The position numbers and the translations under genes were made by a program. A stretch of 64,000 bases of DNA from contig NZ_CP010515.1 in the NCBI RefSeq assembly GCF_003431325.1, forward strand, positions 310,001 to 374,000, given 5' to 3'. Below, piece by piece: positions 54,492 to 63,118 of the stretch. The DNA comes from Acidilobus sp. 7A. GTDB taxonomy: Archaea; Thermoproteota; Thermoprotei_A; Sulfolobales; Acidilobaceae. The notes below the pieces were generated by a model that did no database searches, was not told the DNA's origin, and saw only the letters and a program-made list of their open reading frames with translations. The first letter of the stretch is position 1; the number at the start of each line of letters is the position of its first letter.

Positions 54492-55670
54492 TTGAAAGAG
54501 GACGAGTTCGACCCCCTTGGATGGAAAATGATTTCGAGGACCTATGCCCAAAGGGAGAGCTTAAGCTATGATGACTTCGCCATACCTTCGCTCCCAGCAC
54601 TATTGAACTTAGCGGGCATCAAATCCATAAGAGGTCCCAACAACGTAAGCATCAGGTGGTCCTGCTGCGGCCTCTACGAAGTCTCTGTGAACTCTGGTGA
54701 GCTGGAGTCAGAAATCCCTATGAAACCGGGCAACTTCAGCACTGACATAAGGCCCTCTCACAGCTGGAACCCTGAGGGTCTTCGTGAGGGCCATATAAAT
54801 CCGTTCTCGTGGGACCTCAAGAGTCCCGTGCCCTTCTATGATGAGTCTGGCAGGCTGCTTGGCATCGCTGTCATGGAGGGCACTAGGTGGTCAGGAGTTA
54901 AGGTCTCTGAAGTCTTGAGGGCTGACTTTAAAGAATATTTGCAGGAGTGCAGACCTGGTGAGAACCTTAACATCAATGGTATCAAACTCCTGGGCAATGT
55001 TTTAGCCTGCAAGGCTAGCTCAAACGTCAGGGTTTATTCCATAGATAGTGAGCCCCTGTTCTTGAGTAGGGACTCGCATCTTGCGTTTGTCCCAGGTAAT
55101 CAAGACCTTGTAATAGCTACAGGACGCTATGACATCAAAGTATCCACTCTGTACCCATTCACTTACTTTAAAAATATCTATAGGCCCGGAGATGTGATAG
55201 AGAGCAATAGCTTGGTGCTTAAGCTATCGAAGCCTCTCTTCATATCGTCGCTGGGGCCAATTAAGGTGACACTTGATCGCGGCAAAGCCGAGGTGATGGT
55301 GAGAGGCCCAACATATGTTGGCGAGGGATCTGAGCCACAGGCCCTGAGAGCCTTGCTGCAGCTTGATAGCTGGTTTTTAGCCTGGCCCCAGGGCAAGCTT
55401 GGCTTCGTGACGGCCAACGCCAGCTCAGCCATGATATACGATGTGAGCCCCAAGAACGCTAAGATCGTCGCCCTGAATCCCACACCCTTTGATGCGCAGA
55501 TTGACATTAAGCTTAACCAGGAGGTAGAGGGTGGCACAATCTGCACGCCGCTGGGATGTTATCCGATAGAGAGGAGCCCTCAAGGCATTGTTAGGGTCCC
55601 TGCGCCCAAAGGATGTTACTGCGAGCTGTCTATAGAGACGAGACTGAAGCCTTCGCTAGGTCTTGCATGA
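54492..55670 (+). CDS. Beta-rich hypothetical protein
   Basis: 392 residues, soluble, no signal peptide or membrane span. N-terminal MKEDEFDPLGWKMISRTY, then alternating short strands (NVSIRWSCCGLYEVSVNSGE, LLGIAVMEGTRWSGVKVSEVL, SLVLKLSKPLFISSLGPIKVTL), and a C-terminal Ig-like segment (AKIVALNPTPFDAQIDIKLN, TPLGCYPI). The texture resembles carbohydrate-active or heparinase-like beta-sandwich proteins, but no catalytic motif is recognised. Strong TATA CTTTATATAAGG (54435-54446). The 250 nt between tRNA-Leu and this gene hold nothing else recognisable. Confidence 0.75.
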   Translation: MKEDEFDPLGWKMISRTYAQRESLSYDDFAIPSLPALLNLAGIKSIRGPNNVSIRWSCCGLYEVSVNSGELESEIPMKPGNFSTDIRPSHSWNPEGLREGHINPFSWDLKSPVPFYDESGRLLGIAVMEGTRWSGVKVSEVLRADFKEYLQECRPGENLNINGIKLLGNVLACKASSNVRVYSIDSEPLFLSRDSHLAFVPGNQDLVIATGRYDIKVSTLYPFTYFKNIYRPGDVIESNSLVLKLSKPLFISSLGPIKVTLDRGKAEVMVRGPTYVGEGSEPQALRALLQLDSWFLAWPQGKLGFVTANASSAMIYDVSPKNAKIVALNPTPFDAQIDIKLNQEVEGGTICTPLGCYPIERSPQGIVRVPAPKGCYCELSIETRLKPSLGLA

Positions 55671-55855
55671 CATGCACTTGGAATAGTTGTAAAGACTCCA
55701 TGTCAAGAGCAGGGATATCTTGGTATACCCTCCAGCCTCCGCCTAATAAATTTTCAGGGGCTCTCTCTTTGTAATGCCTTGAGGCAACCCGTTGCCAAGC
55801 CTTAACTCAACGGCCCGAGGCTACCCAGTGGTAAGGCTGCGCCGACTGTGTGACT

Positions 55856-56593
55856 TCACATACCTGACGTCTCGCCCTCTGTCTTGGGTACCAGCTGGTC
55901 CAGCCTGTTCTCGGCGGCAGCCACGACATAGTTTATGAAGTCCTCCTCATACGGCACGCCTATGAATGACATGATGCCGTTAAGAGCTATCGCCGGCACG
56001 CTCATGACGCCATACTTCTCAGCTATGTCCATGTTCTCATACGCCTCAACAGTGTCAGAGATAACCTTTGGGTTATTCTGCTTCCATGCCTCATAGGCAA
56101 ACATATTCGCAAGTAGAGCCGCATATGGGCAGTATGGACACGACGGCGTGACAACCGTCTCTATGTGGACCGAGCCCTTCAGCGAAGCCAATGACTTCTT
56201 AGTCTCCGGGTCCAGGCCGCTCTCGCCCTCACTTATCCTCATAATGGTCTCTATAAGTCCCCTTATCTCCTCGCCCGCCGGCGTGCCGGTATACCTTATG
56301 GCGCCGCCCAGCATCGACACAGTGGGCACCCTCTCAACGTTCTGCCTCTTAAACTCCTCCTGGTCCTCAGGCCTTGCTTTGTCAAATATCCTCAGCTGCA
56401 GCATCTTCTTGCCGTCCCTTGTTGGCGACGCGTCAGCTATAGCCTTCATCAGCTTATGAGCGTCCTCGCAGGTCTCGCAGTCAGGTCCTCCTATGAAGAG
56501 GTCTATGGTTACAGGCGACACCATGTATGCAAGCGTCTCTTTGAGCTCCTTTACCAGCTCCTCATCAAGCTCCACATCAAAGTACCTGCTCAT
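55856..56593 (-). CDS. Protein disulfide oxidoreductase (PDO)
   Basis: 245 residues from ATG 56593. Two thioredoxin-like modules: first with GGPDCETCED (CETC) and VPTVSMLGG (cis-Pro), second with TPSCPYCPYAAL (CPYC) and VMSVPAIALNG. Hyperthermophile glutaredoxin-like PDO that makes intracellular disulfides. The frame extends 11 codons upstream, but TATA TTTAAAAGG (56631-56639) overlaps that stretch's promoter region, so the shorter start is preferred. Confidence 0.93.
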   Translation of the reverse strand: MSRYFDVELDEELVKELKETLAYMVSPVTIDLFIGGPDCETCEDAHKLMKAIADASPTRDGKKMLQLRIFDKARPEDQEEFKRQNVERVPTVSMLGGAIRYTGTPAGEEIRGLIETIMRISEGESGLDPETKKSLASLKGSVHIETVVTPSCPYCPYAALLANMFAYEAWKQNNPKVISDTVEAYENMDIAEKYGVMSVPAIALNGIMSFIGVPYEEDFINYVVAAAENRLDQLVPKTEGETSGM

Positions 56594-57004
56594 TCCTGTA
56601 CACCAGACTGTTAAAGTAGCCTGCAAGGGGCCTTTTAAACGCTAGTTTAGAGCCGGAGAGCCTCGAGCGCTAGTATTGATAAGTTATGTCGTGGTGGTAG
56701 CATCTCTTTATGGTGCAACGCACTTGACCGCGCTAACCTTACAGGACATAAGGGATTGCGTGAGGAGTTTTTAAGAGAAGCACAGGATGACCTCTAAGCT
56801 ATAGCTGATGTGCCTGGAAACCCTTCTAACCCCGCTTTTAATAAAATCACCAAGATTCCCTGCCCTTTAATGCAGAAAAGGGCCTTTGCTTATCATAATG
56901 TCAAGACCGACGATAAAACAAGGTATAGGGCTGGACTTTATTAGCTTTTACCATTGAAATGAAGTTGTCCTTCAGACGTGCAGACTCTATGCCTGAGTGA
57001 GAGC
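56594..57004. other. Gene-free stretch with several TATA-like motifs
   Basis: No credible ORF. Contents: the PDO promoter (56631-56639, minus), plus-strand TATA-like GTTTTTAAG (56766-56774) and CTTTTAATAAAA (56835-56846), and an inverted repeat GCCCTTT...AAAGGGC (56862-56883) just downstream of the latter. CTTTATTAG near 56935 could serve the pilin gene. A small RNA starting near 56870 is possible but not demonstrated. Confidence 0.45.
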
Positions 57005-57493
57005 ATGCGCGGAGGTAGGATCCTAGGGAGGAAGTCTCTCTCTAATATAATAGGGGCTGTAATTCTCATAGCAGCGACCATAGTGGGCGGCCTGATGGTA
57101 TATTCGTACTTCCAGAGGTCCATGGGTGCTTTTATGAACATGGGTAACGGCGTCACTGTCACGGCCTCGGCCACGCCTATTGGCAATGGAGGAGAGCTAG
57201 TTTACATTAAGGTGGTCAACAATGAGCCACAGTCAATAACTCTAAAGGAGGTGGTCTTTGTGTTGTCAAACGGCACAAGCGAAGACGCTTATATTGAGAG
57301 CGGCAATAATGGTTACACCATAACGACGGTAGCGTCAACTGCAACTACTACACCGCCTGTACCGTTAGGGCCCAGCGGGCAGCTAGTTGCCGTGGGCACT
57401 ACAAATCTTAGCAACATACAAGATGTTTACATAGTTTATGAGATGGGTGGACAGACGTACTATACTAACCCAATGAGCGTTACGACGGGCTGA
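57005..57493 (+). CDS. Type IV pilin-like (adhesive pilus) subunit
   Basis: 162 residues from ATG 57005. A class III signal peptide: basic RGGRILGRK, then the hydrophobic N-terminal helix SLSNIIGAVILIAATIVGGL, with peptidase cleavage expected before or within GRK|SLS. The rest is Thr/Ser/Asn-rich extracellular beta (VVNNEPQSITLKEVVFVLSNGT). Archaellin or adhesive-pilus (Aap) type pilin; the following ATPase and membrane platform genes support a pilus. ATG 57005 preferred over TTG/ATG further upstream as a conventional short leader. Confidence 0.85.
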   Translation: MRGGRILGRKSLSNIIGAVILIAATIVGGLMVYSYFQRSMGAFMNMGNGVTVTASATPIGNGGELVYIKVVNNEPQSITLKEVVFVLSNGTSEDAYIESGNNGYTITTVASTATTTPPVPLGPSGQLVAVGTTNLSNIQDVYIVYEMGGQTYYTNPMSVTTG

Positions 57494-57498
57494 TACCT

Positions 57499-58905
57499 AT
57501 GTCTGGTCTTTTGTCCAAACTTAAGGAGGCTTTTCACGCCGTCTCAGAGGAAGAGCACGACAAGGGCGCTCTTGCGCTGCCCCTTGAGGAACAGAGCTCT
57601 CCTCCCTCATGGACTGTGGTTTCACGCTACAACATAGGTCCTGTGGAGTACATACTTTACAGGGGAGGGGATGGAACTCCAAGGCTTATGGTAAGGGAGC
57701 CAGAGCGCATTGAGACGGACAGGCTGCTTTACATCTCAGCAGGCATCGATAAGCCCGCTGATGAGCGTGAGAGCTACCTTGCTGAAAAGTACAGGAGCGG
57801 GTATGGGAAAATTTACCCTCTTATGATTGACCCTCACATAGAGGAGATTTCATATAGTGGGTCCCTAAGCAACGTGGTCGTTATACATAAACAGGTTCCC
57901 TCGAGATGGGTTATGACCGATATAAAACTTACTGAGGAGGAAGCTAATGGCATAGCTATCGAGCTTGCAAGGAAGGCTGGGAAGAGCGTCAGCATCGCCT
58001 CCCCTTACGCAGAGGGCCTCACAGCTGAGGGCCACAGGGTCTCAGTGTCTTTTATGAGGGAGATGAGCAGGTTCGGCAGCAGCTTTGTCATAAGGAAGTA
58101 CCCTCAGAAGCCGTTCACGATAGCCGACCTTCTTTCCAGCAAGGCCATAGATCCACTCGCAGCGGCCTACCTGTGGCTCATAGAGGAGGCCCAGGGCTTC
58201 ATAATAATAGAGGGCGCCATGGGTGCTGGCAAGACGACCGTTCTCCAGTCGCTGATAAGCCTGCTGCCTCCGTACTCCAAAGTTGTTACCATAGAGGACA
58301 CGCCGGAGCTTGTAGTGGTTGGCCCGATCTGGGACTCCCTGGTAACGCGTCCGAGGACTCCAGGCCAGGAGGTTGAAGAGATAACCCTCGAGGACCTCCT
58401 CAAGTTCGCCCTGAGAAGGCGCGCTGACTATGTTATAGTTGGCGAGGTCAGGGGCCGGGAGGGGAGGCTGCTGGCCCAGGCCGCCGCCGGCGGCTATGGC
58501 GCCATGACCACTTTACACAGCGACTCGCCCCAGGGAGCTATTATGAGGCTAACAATGGAGCCCATATCGCTGCCTCCCCTCTTCCTCGAGTCTGTGAAGT
58601 CTATAGTACAGGTGAAGAGCCTCCGTGCGTTTGGCGGGCGCGCGTCAAGGAGAGTTAACGAGGTAGCTGAGATGGATGGTGACAGGGCTGTGACCATTTA
58701 CAGGTACGGCGAGACCAGCATAGGCGACCTGGTGGACAGGAGCAGGGAGCTTGAGTGGGCGGCTGAGAAGCTCGGGATAAGCGACGTCAGAGGCGAGGTT
58801 GAGTCAAGGGTGAAGTTCCTAGAGTCCCTGGCTGGCAGGCCGCCGGATGAGCTGCGCGCGGAGCTTTCAAAGTTCTATGTAACCAGGTACGGTGACATTA
58901 TATGA
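57499..58905 (+). CDS. Type IV pilus assembly ATPase (AapE/GspE-like)
   Basis: 468 residues. Walker A EGAMGAGKTTVLQSL, Asp box VVTIEDTPEL, Walker B-region YVIVGEVRGREGRLLAQAAAGGYGAMTTLHSDS with the His box, matching VirB11/GspE secretion ATPases of archaeal pili. N-terminal half with DRLLYISAGIDKPADERESYLAEKYRSGYGKIYPL is the archaeal N-domain. It starts 5 nt after the pilin gene and overlaps the next gene by 4 nt: one operon. Confidence 0.93.
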   Translation: MSGLLSKLKEAFHAVSEEEHDKGALALPLEEQSSPPSWTVVSRYNIGPVEYILYRGGDGTPRLMVREPERIETDRLLYISAGIDKPADERESYLAEKYRSGYGKIYPLMIDPHIEEISYSGSLSNVVVIHKQVPSRWVMTDIKLTEEEANGIAIELARKAGKSVSIASPYAEGLTAEGHRVSVSFMREMSRFGSSFVIRKYPQKPFTIADLLSSKAIDPLAAAYLWLIEEAQGFIIIEGAMGAGKTTVLQSLISLLPPYSKVVTIEDTPELVVVGPIWDSLVTRPRTPGQEVEEITLEDLLKFALRRRADYVIVGEVRGREGRLLAQAAAGGYGAMTTLHSDSPQGAIMRLTMEPISLPPLFLESVKSIVQVKSLRAFGGRASRRVNEVAEMDGDRAVTIYRYGETSIGDLVDRSRELEWAAEKLGISDVRGEVESRVKFLESLAGRPPDELRAELSKFYVTRYGDII

Positions 58906-60296
58906 TGAGAAGAAAGCTCAGCGATCCAAGGCTTTATGGCCCACTAGCTATAACACTTAACAAGCTTAACGCTATCTCCGCGCCCCTATCTGTAGCCGCA
59001 TTTACGTCTGCGCTGCTCTCACGCTTTGCGCTTCACCTGAATTACGCTGTTCCCACAGCCTTTGCGGCGTTTGGAGCGCTTTTCATTGTAATGCCAGCGT
59101 TAGCTAGGAAACTTGCGATGTCACTGCTAGGTTCAGGCATAGATGATGAGATGCCAGCGCTGCTGGCTGTAATGATACCATATGTGGCCTCCTCAAGGGA
59201 CCTGGCAAGCGTCCTGACGACAGCTGCCGAGAGCCTTAAGTTGAGGTTTGTCAGGAATGAGTCGAGGAGACTTCAGTACCTCCTTTCGGCAGGCTATGAC
59301 GAGAGGAGGGCCCTTAGAATTCTTGCCGACACCACCCCAAGCGCAAGGCTCAGGGATGTTCTCAGGGAGCTTCTAGCTGTTGAGGAGCTGGGGCTTTCAA
59401 GAGCTAGGGCAGCTGCTGAGCTTTATTCAAGGACTATGGACGCGATAAAGGTTTCTTGGCAGAGCTATGCGAAGCTGGGGGAGACTATAACTGAGGCCAT
59501 AACGACTATAATAGTGTCCGCCGCCGTTCTGCTGCCCCTCTCGTTCTTTGGAAACGCTGACCTGCTCATGCCTCTTGCGGTCTTAGTTATGGTCCTCTCG
59601 CCCAGCCTTGCCATGATGCTTGCGATGCTCAGGCCCAGGCTTGGCGAGCCCGAGGGCAGCTGGTGGGTAGCTGGGCTCACTATAAGCTCAACATCCCTCG
59701 CGTCCCTGCTCTTGTTCTTAGACAGGTACTTGCCTGCAGCCCTGGCCCTGCTGGCGACGTCCATTATTAGTGAGGCCTCGTGGATTAGGCTTTCAAGAAG
59801 GGTGGCAAGCTCGCTGAGGCTCTTAAGGGAGGCCTCTGAGAGGGCGAGGCTTGGCCTGCCGTTTGGCGACGTCATATCCAGGGCCTCAGTGCTAGGCAAG
59901 TCTGTCGTCCAGGCTCTGCTGGACTCGGACAGGGTGGCCGGAAGGATAGGCGTAGGCCCGGCCATACAGGGCTTCGCGGACATACTGTATGAGTCCCTAA
60001 GGAGCCTTAGGTCGCTTCAGGTAGAGGCCTACGTCCTCATGGGAGTCTCAGCTGTGGCGCCAGCTATAGCGCTAGCTGGCGTATACGCTATTGCTAACTA
60101 CATATCATCTTCATCGTTAAGTCTCATGCTGTCGAACGTGGCTTCTGTGACGTACGCCTCTAGGCTGCTCCTGGCCATCTCGCCGCTCTCAACGCTCCCA
60201 ACAGCCGCACTATACCGCGGGAGGAGGATGTCCTCAACCCCCTCACTAGCGGCGCTACTACTCTCGCTCGCCGCGCTTCACGTGATGCATCTTTAG
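58902..60296 (+). CDS. Pilus assembly membrane platform (AapF/TadC-like)
   Basis: 464 residues, type II secretion F-domain protein with hydrophobic segments near residues 25-70, 190-245, 255-275, 375-395, 410-450 and two cytosolic regions with YDERRALRILADTTPSARLRDVLRELLAVEELG and related. Conserved partner of the pilus ATPase. Starts ATG 58902 overlapping the ATPase stop (TATATGATGAG). No prepilin peptidase gene is seen in the window. Confidence 0.88.
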   Translation: MMRRKLSDPRLYGPLAITLNKLNAISAPLSVAAFTSALLSRFALHLNYAVPTAFAAFGALFIVMPALARKLAMSLLGSGIDDEMPALLAVMIPYVASSRDLASVLTTAAESLKLRFVRNESRRLQYLLSAGYDERRALRILADTTPSARLRDVLRELLAVEELGLSRARAAAELYSRTMDAIKVSWQSYAKLGETITEAITTIIVSAAVLLPLSFFGNADLLMPLAVLVMVLSPSLAMMLAMLRPRLGEPEGSWWVAGLTISSTSLASLLLFLDRYLPAALALLATSIISEASWIRLSRRVASSLRLLREASERARLGLPFGDVISRASVLGKSVVQALLDSDRVAGRIGVGPAIQGFADILYESLRSLRSLQVEAYVLMGVSAVAPAIALAGVYAIANYISSSSLSLMLSNVASVTYASRLLLAISPLSTLPTAALYRGRRMSSTPSLAALLLSLAALHVMHL

Positions 60297-60661
60297 GCCA
60301 GGCCCCTAATGACTCTGGCTTCATAATAGGTCACGCCGCCGGTCTCGTCAACTATAGCTACAACTGGTTCATGGGCGTCAGCCACTGCACGCTCACTCCA
60401 CGCGACTATATCCATGGGTTTCACATAGGTTCCCTCGCTTAATATGAGCACCTCCGCGGCCCTGCCTGGACCCAGACTATATATGAGGGTCCTGGGCCTT
60501 GGCCCTATCGTGACTTTCTTGCCCCTCTTCCTCAGATCATAGTATACTATGAAGGTCTCAAGGTCTAGGCCCAGCTGCTCTATGAGCCTTATCGCCTTAG
60601 CCCAATCCCTCTCCCTGGATATGAAGCTTAGGACCTCATCGTAGGGGTTCCCGACGCTCAA
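60293..60661 (-). CDS. tRNA-splicing endonuclease, non-catalytic subunit (beta-like)
   Basis: 122 residues. VYYDLRKRGKKVTIGPRPRTLIY, then EVLILSEG and PVVAIVDETGGVTYYEARV follow the EndA C-terminal nuclease fold (YrDLR.RG...G...; AvvD..g.ityy). The catalytic His and Lys positions of the Tyr-His-Lys triad are not recognisable (EVLIL; HEPVVAIVD), so it should be the structural subunit that pairs with a catalytic alpha subunit, as in crenarchaea with heteromeric enzymes of broad specificity. It overlaps the DUF373 gene by 26 nt. Confidence 0.72.
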   Translation of the reverse strand: MSVGNPYDEVLSFISRERDWAKAIRLIEQLGLDLETFIVYYDLRKRGKKVTIGPRPRTLIYSLGPGRAAEVLILSEGTYVKPMDIVAWSERAVADAHEPVVAIVDETGGVTYYEARVIRGLA

Positions 60662-61799
60662 GCCCTTCCACCTTGACGACGACCTCTATGAGGGCTGCTA
60701 TTGCAGCTCCCACCAAGACTAGGACTAAGAAGCCGCTTCCTATCACTACACTATAAACGTAACTGCTGCTGACAGCAGTTGGCATCGGCAGGGACGCTAT
60801 GGAGAGCCCCATGTAGTAGAGGCCTGCGGCCAACGTTATCAAGACTGATAGGGCCTGGGCCTCCCTGAAGAGCCTGAAGCCTCTCCTTGACACCTTAAAG
60901 AAGACGTCAGCTATGATTATATATACCACTATCCCTATTATCATTGTCGTTACGTCATAGGAGACGGCATATCCAACCTTCTCGGCCAGAGGCGCTGAGC
61001 TCCTGCCAAGCATGTACATGCCATAGATACTCACTATGATGCTTACAGCTAGCGCTCCAACGCCGGCTATCTGAAAAACCCCGCCCTCGTGGAGCCTCTG
61101 AACGCCTGCCCTCACAAGGTACCACGTGCGAGACTCTAAGTCAAAGCCCTTTATAATCATGAAGAACCCCAGAAGGGCGGCTATGGCTTTAAGCGCCAGG
61201 AGAAGATAGCCTAGGATTGTCAAGAGGCCAAACACCAGTAGTAGGACCCCTGGGATGCCAAGGAAGTACCTTGAATACCTAGGGTCGTTGAGCGCCTTCC
61301 TAATGTACCTGGCCAGGAGAAGGTAGCTACCCTCAACGCCAAGGCTCTGCTCAACTATGACCTGCTTCACGCCAGCTATAGGGCCTACGTCGTTTAGAAC
61401 CTGTGCCATGGAAACCTCGTCTATGCCATCACCAACCACGTAAAGCTCGAAGCTGTCAGAGGACCCGGCCACGGCTTGCTTTAACCTTGACTTAACTAGG
61501 CTCTGTGCCAACAACATATTTTTAGGGTGGCCTCCAACGACCACTATCTCTGGGTTCCTTCCGTCAGAGGCCATCTCCCTGTACAGGTTCAGGCCGACAA
61601 ACATAGCGTTAGAGTCCGGGTCCTCAGGCCTCAATATGGCAAACTGAGTGGCGGCGCTGGTAACTTCCTCATAGCCTACTATAAGTGACCTACCTAAAGT
61701 GCTACCTATATCGTCATCTATGTCTATAACAACTATCAGCGGCCGTCTGTTGGGGGTCCCTGTCTCCATGCGCTGTCTTCTCATTTTACGTGTCAACAC
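60636..61799 (-). CDS. DUF373 family membrane protein
   Basis: 387 residues. N-terminal soluble domain (PLIVVIDIDDDIGSTLGRSLIVGYEEV, ILRPEDPDSNAMFVGLNLYREM, VGGHPKNMLLAQSLV) followed by six or so membrane helices (175-375). This is the archaeal DUF373 architecture; function unknown, the DxDDD-type acidic motif could bind metal. ATG 61799 is used; a start at MRRQRMETG or later is possible. Downstream overlap with the splicing-endonuclease gene. Confidence 0.88.
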   Translation of the reverse strand: MLTRKMRRQRMETGTPNRRPLIVVIDIDDDIGSTLGRSLIVGYEEVTSAATQFAILRPEDPDSNAMFVGLNLYREMASDGRNPEIVVVGGHPKNMLLAQSLVKSRLKQAVAGSSDSFELYVVGDGIDEVSMAQVLNDVGPIAGVKQVIVEQSLGVEGSYLLLARYIRKALNDPRYSRYFLGIPGVLLLVFGLLTILGYLLLALKAIAALLGFFMIIKGFDLESRTWYLVRAGVQRLHEGGVFQIAGVGALAVSIIVSIYGMYMLGRSSAPLAEKVGYAVSYDVTTMIIGIVVYIIIADVFFKVSRRGFRLFREAQALSVLITLAAGLYYMGLSIASLPMPTAVSSSYVYSVVIGSGFLVLVLVGAAIAALIEVVVKVEGLERREPLR

Positions 61800-61948
61800 A
61801 ACAGGCTATTAGCCTTATCTTGCTCAAAGGCCGAATGTCACAATAAACCTCTTTCGCTAAGAGCCCTTTGAAAACCCATGGTTGCGTCATCAGTGCATTA
61901 GACGCCAATGGCATGTGAAACTGGGGCTCCTGTTAGTCCTAATAACAC

Positions 61949-63118
61949 TTAAGCGCTGTTCTTACAGGCCTCTACTATTGCCTCTGGGGGCGCATCAGTT
62001 CTAAAGCCTACGGGGCTCATGTGTGTTTTAGCAAAAACGTAACCCCACGATTCAAGCTTATGTCTTATAAAGTCCATCTTGGGTATGTTATGCTTTGTCG
62101 CAGAGCAGATCTCATCTAGCCTCTGATGGAAGGCCCTCTGTAGCTTAGCTTCCTCGCCTATTAACTCAAGCACCTTGAGCGCAAGACTAAGACTTCCTTG
62201 ATAATTGTACTTAGCAATGTTATTATCAGAAAGCAGACCATTAATCATGTCTTTATCCCAGAGATCACCAATCCAAATGGGTCCATAGCAACTCTCTGAG
62301 GCCTCAACCTTCTGCATAGTTATGACACCATCCTTGATTGTGATGCACCCTAAGTTCTCCTCAAGAGTCCTTAAGGCCCTCTGGCCTCCCCGCTCAAACG
62401 TTGCAAAAACCCTGGCGTAGTGACCGACGCTGAACGAAAACAGAGGCCTCAAAGCCTTATCATGAGACGCCGCCTCCCTAGCCATAAATCCAATGAGAAC
62501 GCGCAACGCTACCTCACGGTAGTTCCTAGTGGGCGGGGGCGGACTGAGGAGCCAGTACTTTCTCTTGGCTGCATGTCTCTTCGGACCGCCGAGAACAGCT
62601 AGGTCGGTGGCGGTTACTGCCAGGACCCCTCCCTTAGAGGTGGCGGCTACGCTGGCGCTGATGAAAGGGGCCGGGCTCCCGAAGGGGTCGATCTCAACGA
62701 CGTCAAAGGTCTCCCCGATCTCGTGCGTGAGCGAAAAGAGCAGCGCGTTGGCGTCCCTGTTTGAGGCCATGGCTACGTCGTTGAGAGCGTTGAGGGCGAT
62801 ATTCCTCTTTATAAGATTAAAGGCTTCATGATCTATGTCATTTATAATAGTGTTCCTGAGTCCCCCTATCTCAAGCAGGTACCTTAGTCCCCTGACGCCC
62901 GTGCCCGCGAGCGCATCAATGGCTGACCTAAGGCCTGAGGTTTGGCTTGCGTAAGCGTTGAGCACCTGCACGGATAGGTCCCTGTTAAGTTCCATCTCAG
63001 GATTGTAGAACACCCGAAGCCAGGCCGGCTCAAGCTTGCCGCTCCTTACATTAAGGGCTGTCCTGGGGTCAGGTATGTAGAGTAAGGCCTTCCCCTCTCT
63101 TATTACCGCAAGCCTCAC
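61949..63118 (-). CDS. trm1: tRNA guanine-26 N2,N2-dimethyltransferase
   Basis: 389 residues. YNPEMELNRDLSVQVLNAYA start-region motif, ALAGTGVRGLRYLLEIGG (SAM site), NDIDHEAFNLIKRNIALN, VEIDPFGSPAPFI (motif IV DPFGSP), and the C-terminal domain. Makes m2,2G26 in tRNA. It overlaps THEP1 by 50 nt, giving the order (partial gene)-THEP1-trm1. The 149-nt gap to DUF373 holds nothing recognised. Confidence 0.94.
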   Translation of the reverse strand: MRLAVIREGKALLYIPDPRTALNVRSGKLEPAWLRVFYNPEMELNRDLSVQVLNAYASQTSGLRSAIDALAGTGVRGLRYLLEIGGLRNTIINDIDHEAFNLIKRNIALNALNDVAMASNRDANALLFSLTHEIGETFDVVEIDPFGSPAPFISASVAATSKGGVLAVTATDLAVLGGPKRHAAKRKYWLLSPPPPTRNYREVALRVLIGFMAREAASHDKALRPLFSFSVGHYARVFATFERGGQRALRTLEENLGCITIKDGVITMQKVEASESCYGPIWIGDLWDKDMINGLLSDNNIAKYNYQGSLSLALKVLELIGEEAKLQRAFHQRLDEICSATKHNIPKMDFIRHKLESWGYVFAKTHMSPVGFRTDAPPEAIVEACKNSA

